Origin: Bernardetia sp. ABR2-2B
GTDB lineage: Bacteria; Bacteroidota; Bacteroidia; Cytophagales; Bernardetiaceae
Direction: 5' to 3'
Length of the DNA: 64,000 bases
Assembly (NCBI RefSeq): GCF_037126435.1
Contig: NZ_CP147020.1
Span: 2,407,293 to 2,471,292, forward strand
The notes beneath the pieces were generated by a model. That model did no database searches. It had not been told where the DNA came from and saw nothing but the letters and a program-made list of their open reading frames with translations. The position numbers and the translations under genes were made by a program. Of this stretch, positions 54,864 through 64,000 are shown piece by piece. Numbering within the stretch: the first letter of the stretch is position 1; every line of letters starts with the position of its first letter.

Positions 54864-56093
54864 ATGGAAATCCTTTCTGAGAAAAAAGAAGCATTATATA
54901 ATCTCCTCAAAAAATCAAAAGATAGAGAGTTGTCAAATTTATATCTAGATTCAGAAAACTTTAATGGTAGATATATCTCTGTGGGAGGCAAAAAATTACT
55001 CCATTTCGCTAACTGTTCTTATTTAGGTTTGGAAAATGACCCTAGGTTAATTGATGCTGCAACTGTTGCTGCTCAAAAATATGGTATTATTTTATCTAAC
55101 TCAAGGTCGTATTTGTCTTCTCCTCTTTATAAAGAGCTTCAAGAAGAGTTGAATAAAATGCTTCCTGGATATCCTTTACCAACTATTACTACAACCTTAG
55201 GACATTGTAGTGCTTTGCCATTATTAGTTGATAGTGATGATTTGATTATTTTAGATGCACATGTTCATAATAGTATTCAAATGTCTGCAAGATTATGTGA
55301 ACAAAAAGGAACAACTATTAAATATTTGAGAATCCATAATGATATGGAACAACTTGACCAATTAGTAAATCATTCTGATAATGATAAATACAAAAGAATT
55401 TGGTTTCTGGCAGACGGAATTTATAGTATGCAAGGAGAGTATATTAATATCACTGCTTTAAAGGAATTGTTAGATAAAAAAGAAAATCTATATACATATA
55501 TAGATGATGCACACGGATTTAGTTGGACTGGGAAAAATGGTGCTGGTTTCGTCTTGGGTAGTTCAGGTGAGTTACACAAAAAAATGATAGTTGCACTTTC
55601 TATGAGTAAGTCATTTGGCTGTGGAGGTGGAATTCTTGTATTTCCAAACAAATCTTTAAGAGATAGAGTCCGACTATTAGGGCAAACAGAAATTTTTTCT
55701 AACCCAATATCAAACCCAGTTCTTGGAGCTGCTATTGCGTCGGCAAAAATACATCAGTTACCAGAATTAGAAATATATCAGAAGGAATTAAGTGATATAA
55801 TTATATACTTTAAGGAAGAGTGTAGGCGTAAAAATATTCCATTAGATACTAAAGCAAATACGCCTATTCAATTTATAAAAATTGGTAATAATGAAGAGGT
55901 TTATGAAGTCATTTCAAAGCTTATCAACTGTGGTATTTACTGCTCTGGTGCTGTTTATCCTGCGATGCCAAAAAACCATTGTGGATTAAGAATTAGTTTG
56001 ACACGCCACTTAAAAACAGAAGACATTGATTATTTGACAGACTCTTTAAAGCAAATTATAGAAACTTCTATTCTTGTAAAAGAAACTATTTAA
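54864..56093 (+). CDS. Alpha-oxoamine-synthase-family PLP enzyme (BioF/KBL/SPT-like)
   Basis: 409 residues, fold type I PLP enzyme. 'HFANCSYLGLENDPRL' matches the NYLG block, 'YIDDAHGFSW' holds Asp214/Asp215 and His217 near PLP, and Lys249 in 'SMSKSFG' forms the Schiff base. The family condenses an amino acid with an acyl-CoA or acyl-ACP and loses CO2. Two blocks differ from ordinary BioF/KBL: 'SNSRSYLSSP' instead of GSGGSRxxxG, and 'TTTLGHCSALPLL' instead of the SGYxAN type. Substrate therefore cannot be named; lipid-type products (sphingoid or sulfonolipid-like) are possible. It lies 136 nt after glsA, probably in the same operon. Confidence 0.88.
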   Translation: MEILSEKKEALYNLLKKSKDRELSNLYLDSENFNGRYISVGGKKLLHFANCSYLGLENDPRLIDAATVAAQKYGIILSNSRSYLSSPLYKELQEELNKMLPGYPLPTITTTLGHCSALPLLVDSDDLIILDAHVHNSIQMSARLCEQKGTTIKYLRIHNDMEQLDQLVNHSDNDKYKRIWFLADGIYSMQGEYINITALKELLDKKENLYTYIDDAHGFSWTGKNGAGFVLGSSGELHKKMIVALSMSKSFGCGGGILVFPNKSLRDRVRLLGQTEIFSNPISNPVLGAAIASAKIHQLPELEIYQKELSDIIIYFKEECRRKNIPLDTKANTPIQFIKIGNNEEVYEVISKLINCGIYCSGAVYPAMPKNHCGLRISLTRHLKTEDIDYLTDSLKQIIETSILVKETI

Positions 56094-56185
56094 TACGTTC
56101 AAAAACTCTTATTTTGACTTCAAATGAATAACTTGTGAGTTGATGTGTTATATTTGCATTTTATTAATTCAACAAAAAAAATAAC

Positions 56186-56566
56186 ATGAAAAATCAATAC
56201 ATTTTTAACCTAGTATTCTTTACCCTTTTAATAATTGGTCTAGTTTCTTGTGGCGAGAAAGAAGAAGAAAGCAATGAAATTATACCTGCACCAGAAATAT
56301 CTTTTGAGTCTTCAGAAACTTCTACTAGTGCTGGTTTAGTTGTAACATATACTAATACAAGTAAAAACGCAGACCCAGCTACTTATGAATGGACAATTGA
56401 ATATATAGGTTTAAACTCACCAGACGAAATAGCTCCTCAACTTGTATTTGAATCTACTGATGAAAATATAGAATATACGCATACTACTCTAGGTTATTAT
56501 AGAGTAACTTTATTTGGAAGCAATTCAAATGGTTTTGGTACAAGTTCGATATTAACGAGATATTAG
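56186..56566 (+). CDS. PKD-like domain lipoprotein
   Basis: 126 residues. Lipoprotein signal with lipobox (GLVSCG, Cys22), then an acidic spacer and one PKD-like domain ('VTYTNTSKNADPATYEWTIE', 'TLGYYRVTLFGSNSNG'). Likely a small surface or periplasmic protein. A -7-like TATATTTG lies at 56149-56156 but without a clear -33 box. An intrinsic terminator follows. Confidence 0.75.
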   Translation: MKNQYIFNLVFFTLLIIGLVSCGEKEEESNEIIPAPEISFESSETSTSAGLVVTYTNTSKNADPATYEWTIEYIGLNSPDEIAPQLVFESTDENIEYTHTTLGYYRVTLFGSNSNGFGTSSILTRY

Positions 56567-56597
56567 TAACCGAATAATTATCATTCAGCTAATAAAA

Positions 56598-56629
56598 AAA
56601 ACCAATAACACTAACTTGTTATTGGTTTT
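56598..56629 (+). terminator. Intrinsic terminator
   Basis: A perfect 13-bp stem, AAAACCAATAACA / TGTTATTGGTTTT, after the PKD lipoprotein gene. Confidence 0.85.
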
Positions 56630-56696
56630 CTGCTTTAAGGTAAAAATTCCTTTTCCTACCTTTATAGAAATAATATAGTAAATCTTCTTATCTCCG

Positions 56697-58370
56697 ATGA
56701 AAAACGAAAATCATTTTATTTATTTCAAAAAATCCATTGCAGGAATAGAACTACCTACACTTTTCAACTTTCCATTTTATTATCAAGCACACTCGATTGT
56801 AAAACTAGCTGCCGAGCAAGTACAAGAATATCTAATTCATCAAACAGATTGGAAACACAACTTTGGTTTAAACTCAACAGATACAGGTTTAGTAATCGGA
56901 AAAATGTTTGGTGTTTTGGTGGTAAAAAACAAAAAAAATGAGCTTGGTTTCTTGGCTGCTTATTCAGGAAAATTAGCTGATAGCAATAACCACAAGTATT
57001 TTGTACCTCCTGTTTATGATATGCTAAAAAAAGATGGCTTTTTTAAGGCAGAAGAAGAAATTTTGAATAAACTAAATAGAGAAATAGAAGAATTAGAAAA
57101 TAATGAAGAGTTTGAAAAAATAAAATCATATTTCGAAGCAGAAAATCAACTTGCCAAAACTGAATTAGAAGCATCTAAAAAAGAATTACGAGAACAGAAA
57201 AAAGAACGAAAAATAAAAAGAAATGCAGCCTTGAGAGAATTGTCCGAAACTGACTTTACAATTTTGAAAGAAGAACTAAAAGATGAGAGTCTGAAACAAC
57301 AGTATTTTTTCAAAAAACTTAAAAAAGAATGGGAGGAAAAGTTAGATCAAATTGAGAAAGAACTAACAGTTTTTACGGATAAAATAACTGCACTCAAAAA
57401 TGAAAGAAAACAACGAAGTAATGATTTGCAACAGCGTTTATTTGATAATTATAAATTTCTGAATGCAGAAGGAAATTATAAGAGTCTTCAAACTATTTTC
57501 AAAAAAGAATTAGAAATTGCACCTCCTGCTGGTGCTGGTGAGTGTGCTGCACCCAAATTATTGCATTATGCTTATAAAAACAATCTCAAACCAATAGCTT
57601 TAGGTGAGTTTTGGTGGGGACAATCTCCCAAGTCTGAAATTAGAAAGCATAAGGAATTTTATCCTTCGTGTAGAAATAAATGTGAACCCATTTTAGGTTT
57701 TATGCTTCAAGGATTAGAAGTAGAAAAAAATCCAATGCTTACAAACCCTGCAAAAGGAAAAGTATTAGAAACTATTTATGAAGATGATTATTTGTTGTTG
57801 ATAAATAAACCTGCTGAATTTTTGTCTGTACAAGGAAGAAATATCAAAGACTCTGTTCAGACAAGAATGCTAAAAAAGTACCCTGACTCAATGTTAGTTC
57901 ATCGGCTAGACCAAAGTACGTCTGGTTTGCTTTTGGTAGCAAAAGACAAAGAAACTTATCATCATTTACAAAGTCAGTTTATCAAACGAACAGTAAAAAA
58001 GCGTTATGTTGCGCTTTTAGATGGGATTTTAGAAAAAGAAAGTGGTGTTATCGATTTACCTTTGCGTGTAGATTTGAATAATCGACCTCATCAATTAGTT
58101 TGCTATCAACATGGAAAAACAGCACAAACAAAATATGAGGTTTTGGAAATTAAAGAAGAAAAAACTCGTGTTCATTTTTATCCCATTACAGGCAGAACGC
58201 ATCAACTGAGAGTTCATGCAGCGCATCAAAACGGCTTAAATGCTCCAATCATAGGCGATGATTTGTATGGAAAAAAAACAAATCGTTTACATCTTCACGC
58301 TGAATACTTAGAGTTTGTGCATCCTGTTACTAAAGAGAGAATTAGTTTTTATATAGAAAGTGATTTTTAG
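56697..58370 (+). CDS. RluA-family pseudouridine synthase with long N-terminal coiled-coil region
   Basis: 557 residues. The catalytic RluA domain occupies about 355-557: 'YEDDYLLLINKPAEFLSVQG', the active-site 'LVHRLDQSTSGLLLVAKD' (Asp) and 'HFYPITGRTHQLRVHAA'. The first 350 residues are extra: a globular N-terminus, a highly charged Lys/Glu coiled coil (about 120-265) and a segment 'APPAGAGECAAPKLLHYAY' rich in Cys. The extended form is known in some bacteria as a separate RluA subfamily; it should modify uridines in rRNA or tRNA, target unknown. Confidence 0.92.
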   Translation: MKNENHFIYFKKSIAGIELPTLFNFPFYYQAHSIVKLAAEQVQEYLIHQTDWKHNFGLNSTDTGLVIGKMFGVLVVKNKKNELGFLAAYSGKLADSNNHKYFVPPVYDMLKKDGFFKAEEEILNKLNREIEELENNEEFEKIKSYFEAENQLAKTELEASKKELREQKKERKIKRNAALRELSETDFTILKEELKDESLKQQYFFKKLKKEWEEKLDQIEKELTVFTDKITALKNERKQRSNDLQQRLFDNYKFLNAEGNYKSLQTIFKKELEIAPPAGAGECAAPKLLHYAYKNNLKPIALGEFWWGQSPKSEIRKHKEFYPSCRNKCEPILGFMLQGLEVEKNPMLTNPAKGKVLETIYEDDYLLLINKPAEFLSVQGRNIKDSVQTRMLKKYPDSMLVHRLDQSTSGLLLVAKDKETYHHLQSQFIKRTVKKRYVALLDGILEKESGVIDLPLRVDLNNRPHQLVCYQHGKTAQTKYEVLEIKEEKTRVHFYPITGRTHQLRVHAAHQNGLNAPIIGDDLYGKKTNRLHLHAEYLEFVHPVTKERISFYIESDF

Positions 58371-58501
58371 TTTTGTTACTTTCTTCTTGTTTTTGAATTA
58401 GTACAGTTAGGAGTGTTATTTTCTATTATTGATAGCAATTTTTTAGAGATTAAATGGCATTTGCTAACAATCATTTTTATCAACAACAACCTGTAATAGA
58501 C

Positions 58502-59737
58502 ATGAAGAAATTCAAAAACATTGCTTTTATAATCCTTACTCTTTTAGCTTGGACTGTCTTTATTGGATATGGATTCATAGATGGATTTTTATTACGACCA
58601 ATTACTTCGCAAGATAGTGCAGAGGCATTTATAGATGCTACCAAACAAAAAATAAAAAACGAATTTGTTGGGAATGTTGCAATGGCACTCATTGAGAATG
58701 GAAAAGTATCAGAAACTTTTTTCTATTCTATTGACCGACCTGTAAATGAGAATACTCTATTTCCTGTTGCTTCTATCAGTAAATGGGTTACTTCTTTTGG
58801 TGTAATGAAGTTAGTTGAGCAGGGAAAAATAGATTTGGATAAGCCAGTCGATGATTATCTTACAAGGTGGCACTTGCCTAAAAGTGAATTTGATAATAAG
58901 AAGGTTACTGTCAGAACATTGCTTTCTCACTCTTCAGGACTAATTGATGACCTTGGCTATGACGGTTTTGCTACTGATGAAGCTATTCAGACAATCGAAG
59001 AGTCACTAACGAAAGCTGCTGATGCAGGAAGTGCTAATGGAGTAGCAATAGTTGGCTATGAACCGAAGAGTAAGTATATGTATTCGGGGGCAGGTTATAC
59101 GATACTGCAATTATTGATTGAAGAAGTTAGTGGGCAGTCGTTTCAAGAGTACATGAGTAAAGAAGTATTTGTTCCTTTGGATATGCAAAGTTCTACTTTT
59201 GATTACTTAAAAGAATCAAATAGCCAACTTGCTCAAATTTATACAGTTGATAAAACAACAAGGAAAATGAATAAATTTACAGCTCTTGCTGCTGCTGGAT
59301 TATATACGACAACAAATGATTTATCAAAGTTTATGATAGCTAATATATCAGAAAATGATGTTCTATCAGAAAAGACTGTTCAGAAAATGAGTAAAGCTGA
59401 GACATTCATTAATAATACAAAAGTGTATGGATTAGGTTCTCATTTATATAGCCAAGATGATAAAGAATCAAATATTATTGGACATGATGGTAGTGGAAAT
59501 GATGCTATCAATACTGCTGCAAGAATAGACCTCAAATCTAAATCTGGAATAATAGTATTAGAAACTGGAAACTGGAATATGGCGTCTTCCATAGCAGATG
59601 AATGGATGTTTTGGAAAGTAGGAATAGCTGATTATGTAGTGATGCAACGAAATAAATCGTATTTACTGACTTTACTCATCATCGGATATATTGTGATTAT
59701 TGGTATTTCAGTTTTTATTATTAGAAAAATGAAGTAA
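58502..59737 (+). CDS. Membrane-anchored serine hydrolase (class C beta-lactamase/esterase-like)
   Basis: 411 residues from the ATG at 58502, which gives an N-terminal hydrophobic segment directly after MKKFK; the in-frame ATG at 58454 would add 16 polar residues. SxxK motif 'FPVASISKWVTSFGV', the YxN-equivalent 'YMYSGAGYTILQLL' and 'IIGHDGSGNDA' (HxG) place it in the penicillin-binding/beta-lactamase class C superfamily. A C-terminal transmembrane helix (about 390-408) means both ends are membrane-bound. Probably a periplasmic esterase or peptidase rather than a resistance enzyme. Confidence 0.88.
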   Translation: MKKFKNIAFIILTLLAWTVFIGYGFIDGFLLRPITSQDSAEAFIDATKQKIKNEFVGNVAMALIENGKVSETFFYSIDRPVNENTLFPVASISKWVTSFGVMKLVEQGKIDLDKPVDDYLTRWHLPKSEFDNKKVTVRTLLSHSSGLIDDLGYDGFATDEAIQTIEESLTKAADAGSANGVAIVGYEPKSKYMYSGAGYTILQLLIEEVSGQSFQEYMSKEVFVPLDMQSSTFDYLKESNSQLAQIYTVDKTTRKMNKFTALAAAGLYTTTNDLSKFMIANISENDVLSEKTVQKMSKAETFINNTKVYGLGSHLYSQDDKESNIIGHDGSGNDAINTAARIDLKSKSGIIVLETGNWNMASSIADEWMFWKVGIADYVVMQRNKSYLLTLLIIGYIVIIGISVFIIRKMK

Positions 59738-59742
59738 TAAAA

Positions 59743-59779
59743 AAAACGAATTGTAGTACGATGAGCTACAATTCGTTTT
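59743..59779. terminator. Bidirectional terminator
   Basis: A perfect 14-bp stem, AAAACGAATTGTAG / CTACAATTCGTTTT, between the convergent serine hydrolase and gdhA genes. Confidence 0.88.
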
Positions 59780-59798
59780 ATAGAAAAATCTAAAGAAT

Positions 59799-61202
<1,404 letters not shown>

Positions 61203-61286
61203 TTAATCTACTAATTTTTATTGAAAAACAAACGGTTTTGAGTAGCGAATGTTTTGAATGAACTCATTGAGAACTGTCAGAGACAA

Positions 61287-61321
61287 AAAAACAGTTCTAA
61301 CAAAAAGCTAGAACTGTTTTT
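61287..61321 (-). terminator. Terminator after TonB-dependent receptor
   Basis: A 13-bp perfect stem, AAAAACAGTTCTA / TAGAACTGTTTTT, 38 nt past the receptor stop codon in the leftward direction. Confidence 0.8.
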
Positions 61322-61358
61322 AGTTTTTAAAAATTGAAAATCAGAAACTAACTTTCAA

Positions 61359-64000
61359 TTAGTCAATCAAATAAGTAATTCCTAAAGAGAATGTACGACC
61401 TACTTTATATGAGCCATACGTATATTCTTTTCCCTTAAATTCTTGAACCATTTTGTATTCTGGATTCAGAAGGTTTCTTGCACGGAAAGTAAAGCCCCAT
61501 CCTTTTTCTGTTGTTTTCTTAAAGGCAAAATCTAAAGACGGACGAGCTACTTCAAATACATCTGGCTGACCACCTTGAGTAACATACGCCAAACGCTTTC
61601 CAAAAACATTAAAAGTAGTGCTGATATTAATTCCTTTTTCTTCAATATCGTAATAAACAAACGCATTGGCTACATAAGGAGATTGCATAAACATAGAACG
61701 AGTAGCTTTACGGTCTGGGTCAGTAGCACGAATAAGCTCTAATTCTTGTGGGTCAATATCAACTTTTGAAGACATGATACTAAGATTCGAACCTATACTA
61801 AAACGCTCTAGTGCTTTTGTAAAATTAAGACGTTTACGGATTTCAAATTCTAATCCCATAACGGTTGCAGCATCTACATTACGAAACTGAACTTCTCCGT
61901 TTGCAGCTTGAGGGTTAAATGCTCTTTCAATAGGATTTTGGAAACACTTATAAAAAGCACTTACCGAAATAATTTCTCCCAAAGCAGGATACGATTCAAA
62001 ACGCAAATCAATATTATCAATTAGTGTGCGCTCTAAACTTGGATTACCAATCAAGATAAAATCTCCGATAAAATCAAAGCTAGGGAAAGGCGCAAGTTCT
62101 CTAAAGGTAGGACGAGCAAGTGTTCTACCATACGAAGCACGAAGATTTATCTTTTTATTCAACTCATAAATAAGATTCAAGGCAGGTAAAATATCATTTG
62201 TTACTACTTCTCCCACTTCAATATCTGGATTATCACTTGTTGTTCTGATATTTGTTCCCTCATAACGAAGTCCCATTACTGAACGTAATTTTCCTGCAAT
62301 TCTCCAATCTGTCATGGCATAAGCAGAAATTACTTCTTGTGTTCCTGTATAGCTATTTGTAAGTTGAGTTGCATCTAAAATAGTCATTCCACGCTGTCCA
62401 CTTTCTAAGAAACCAACATCATTTAAGAAGTCGGCAGGGTCTCCTGTTCTTTCAAAATCATCTAAAACATTGAAACCAGTAAGACGCCCATAATCATAAC
62501 GCTGCTCATTAAAATCTCTTTCTTTCATCAAATATCCACTACCTAATTTTATTTTGCTATCTCCTCCTTTACTTGTAAAAGGAATTGTAACATCTACTTT
62601 ATTGTCCCAATTGGTTTCAACCATATCACGATAATAACGAGAAGGCGCAGGATAAGCTGCAACATTGATATTATAAACACGCTCATCGCCAGTTTGAATA
62701 TAATCTCTTGAAAAATAACGCAAATCTGGTTCGTCTTGTGTAGATTGAGCCAATGAAGAAAGCCATTCAACTTCTATATTTCTTTTTCCTAGAGTATGTT
62801 TTCCTTTAAGCTGTGCCGAACCGATAGAACGCTCTAAATATTGAAGAACATTTGTTTGGTAGATATTATTCTCTCCAAAAACTTCTTCACTCCAACGCCC
62901 TTCTCTAAAATCAGCTACTTTATCAGAACTTCTGTTATACATCAAATTCAAAGCAATTTTGCTTGTAGGAGCAATTTTGTAAGCCATATTAAGGTTTGCA
63001 CCAGCCAAAACTGTTTCTGTTCCTTTTTCTGTACGCAAATCAAAGGCAGGATTTAGCTCTTCACTACCTACACCTGGTAAGTTATAACGCCCAGTAACTC
63101 CATCATTAAAATAGTTGAAGTTTCTTTGGTAAGAAAGTGATGTAACGAAACCGAAAGGACGACCCAAAACATCAATCTGATTACCAATAGCGACCGAATG
63201 AAATTGATTCATCATAGGCGACTTGTTTTCAAATCCAAAACCTTCTCCGAATGATTTTGATTCTTCTGCTAATTGTTCTCTATCCGTAGAAAGACCATCA
63301 GCTACAATAGCTGGAACTTCACGAGTACCGTCATCAAAACCTAAATAATCTGTTTTTCCACCTTCATAACTCAAAAAATCTTTATTAAAACTCGCTTGGT
63401 CATTGAAGCCAAAAGAAGAGTTCCACTGAAAAGTAAATCTATCTGGAAAATCTTTAGTAACTAAGTTTACATTTCCACCTGCAAATTCGCCTGAAAGCTC
63501 TGGAGAAAATGTTTTTGAAACGATGATATTATCTATTAAATTACTTGGGAATAAATCCATCTGAACTGAATTTCTGTTTGGGTCAAGGCTTGGAAGATTG
63601 GCTCCGTTTAAAGTTGTTTTGCTATAACGGTCGCCTAATCCACGTACATAAACATATTTTCCACCTTCTACCGAAACACCTGTTACTCTTGTAATAGCTG
63701 CTGCTGCATCTCTGTCGCCAGAACGAGCAATTTGTTCAGAAGCTAATCCATCTTGTACGACACCTGATTTTTTTTGTGCTGCCAAAACGGCTGTTGTAGA
63801 GGCTGTTTCTGCTTTTGAAGTTACTACTACAGCATCTAAAATTGCTGTATCTTCTCCTAGAGTTGCATCAAGAACAGTTACTTCTCCTGCTTTTACTTCT
63901 ACACCTGTGATGGTCTTTGATTGATAAGAAACGAAAGAAACTTGAAGGTCATATGTTCCTGCTTCTACTGAAATTGAATATTTCCCATCTAAATCGGCTG
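61359..64000 (-). CDS. TonB-dependent receptor, N-terminus outside window
   Basis: The frame is open through position 64000, so about 879 C-terminal residues are visible; a TTG at 63785 is internal, not the start. The visible part begins in a carboxypeptidase-regulatory-like domain ('DLDGKYSISVEAGTYDLQVS'), continues with 'LDAVVVTS', then a plug domain ('VYVRGLGDRYSKTTLNGANL') and a 22-strand-type barrel ending 'GRTFSLGITYLID'. It takes up a ligand across the outer membrane with energy from TonB. No SusD partner lies downstream, so it is probably not a glycan-utilisation pair; the ligand is unknown. Confidence 0.93.
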   Translation of the reverse strand, partial: ADLDGKYSISVEAGTYDLQVSFVSYQSKTITGVEVKAGEVTVLDATLGEDTAILDAVVVTSKAETASTTAVLAAQKKSGVVQDGLASEQIARSGDRDAAAAITRVTGVSVEGGKYVYVRGLGDRYSKTTLNGANLPSLDPNRNSVQMDLFPSNLIDNIIVSKTFSPELSGEFAGGNVNLVTKDFPDRFTFQWNSSFGFNDQASFNKDFLSYEGGKTDYLGFDDGTREVPAIVADGLSTDREQLAEESKSFGEGFGFENKSPMMNQFHSVAIGNQIDVLGRPFGFVTSLSYQRNFNYFNDGVTGRYNLPGVGSEELNPAFDLRTEKGTETVLAGANLNMAYKIAPTSKIALNLMYNRSSDKVADFREGRWSEEVFGENNIYQTNVLQYLERSIGSAQLKGKHTLGKRNIEVEWLSSLAQSTQDEPDLRYFSRDYIQTGDERVYNINVAAYPAPSRYYRDMVETNWDNKVDVTIPFTSKGGDSKIKLGSGYLMKERDFNEQRYDYGRLTGFNVLDDFERTGDPADFLNDVGFLESGQRGMTILDATQLTNSYTGTQEVISAYAMTDWRIAGKLRSVMGLRYEGTNIRTTSDNPDIEVGEVVTNDILPALNLIYELNKKINLRASYGRTLARPTFRELAPFPSFDFIGDFILIGNPSLERTLIDNIDLRFESYPALGEIISVSAFYKCFQNPIERAFNPQAANGEVQFRNVDAATVMGLEFEIRKRLNFTKALERFSIGSNLSIMSSKVDIDPQELELIRATDPDRKATRSMFMQSPYVANAFVYYDIEEKGINISTTFNVFGKRLAYVTQGGQPDVFEVARPSLDFAFKKTTEKGWGFTFRARNLLNPEYKMVQEFKGKEYTYGSYKVGRTFSLGITYLID

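Noticed and set aside
63783-63785. Start codon of the TonB-dependent receptor
   Set aside because: It is an internal TTG; the same frame stays open to 64000 and encodes a carboxypeptidase-regulatory-like domain.

Overview
The window looks like chromosomal DNA from a low-GC member of the Bacteroidota, probably a Cytophagales gliding-type marine bacterium; a Flexibacter/Bernardetia-like relative is my inference. Evidence: a subtilisin-like exoprotease with PKD domains and a C-terminal type IX secretion sorting domain, a TonB-dependent receptor with a carboxypeptidase-like regulatory domain, many lipoproteins, an OmpA/PD40 protein, CcmC/CcmD/CcmE genes of the Bacteroidota kind, and several promoters matching the Bacteroidota consensus TTTG-N19-TAnnTTTG. 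I see no rRNA, tRNA, CRISPR array, phage or insertion sequence.

Layout. 1-4.3 kb: leftward envelope genes (two lipoproteins, a BamA-like barrel, a TPR lipoprotein). 4.3-7.7 kb: S41 peptidase, AraC regulator and an ankyrin protein, with three copies of one hairpin repeat. 7.7-18.8 kb: ileS; a GxxExxY gene flanked by inverted repeats; a retropepsin-like protein; DUF1838; a GT2 glycosyltransferase; a sigma factor; a Uma2 nuclease; a ChaN/EreA-like protein preceded by a 45-residue membrane ORF. 19-23.3 kb: hemE, DUF2795 and a ccmC-ccmD-ccmE operon whose CcmE carries CxxxY instead of HxxxY. 23.3-33.1 kb: AraC regulator, REP-like palindromes, a Tricorn-type protease, a medium-chain dehydrogenase, a methyltransferase, an exonuclease and a small lipoprotein. 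33.2-40.2 kb: the T9SS subtilisin and the OmpA/PD40 protein.

41.0-51.3 kb: a leftward ribosomal block rplP-rpmC-rpsQ-rplN-rplX-rplE-rpsN-rpsH-rplF-rplR-rpsE-rpmD-rplO-secY-map-prmC. It is cut off from the usual S10 genes upstream (rpsC, rplV, rpsS, rplB and others) and from infA/rpmJ/rpsM downstream, and has unusually long spacers, an internal promoter and a roughly 500-nt leader.

51.4-56.1 kb: a rightward operon with its own consensus promoter, pairing an AlgI-like MBOAT acyltransferase and an SGNH-type partner with a translationally coupled glutaminase and an alpha-oxoamine-synthase-family enzyme. This is the best candidate for an undescribed pathway in the window. 56.2-64.0 kb: PKD lipoprotein, an RluA-type pseudouridine synthase with a long coiled-coil insert, a membrane-anchored serine hydrolase, NADP-type glutamate dehydrogenase and the TonB receptor, which runs off the right end.
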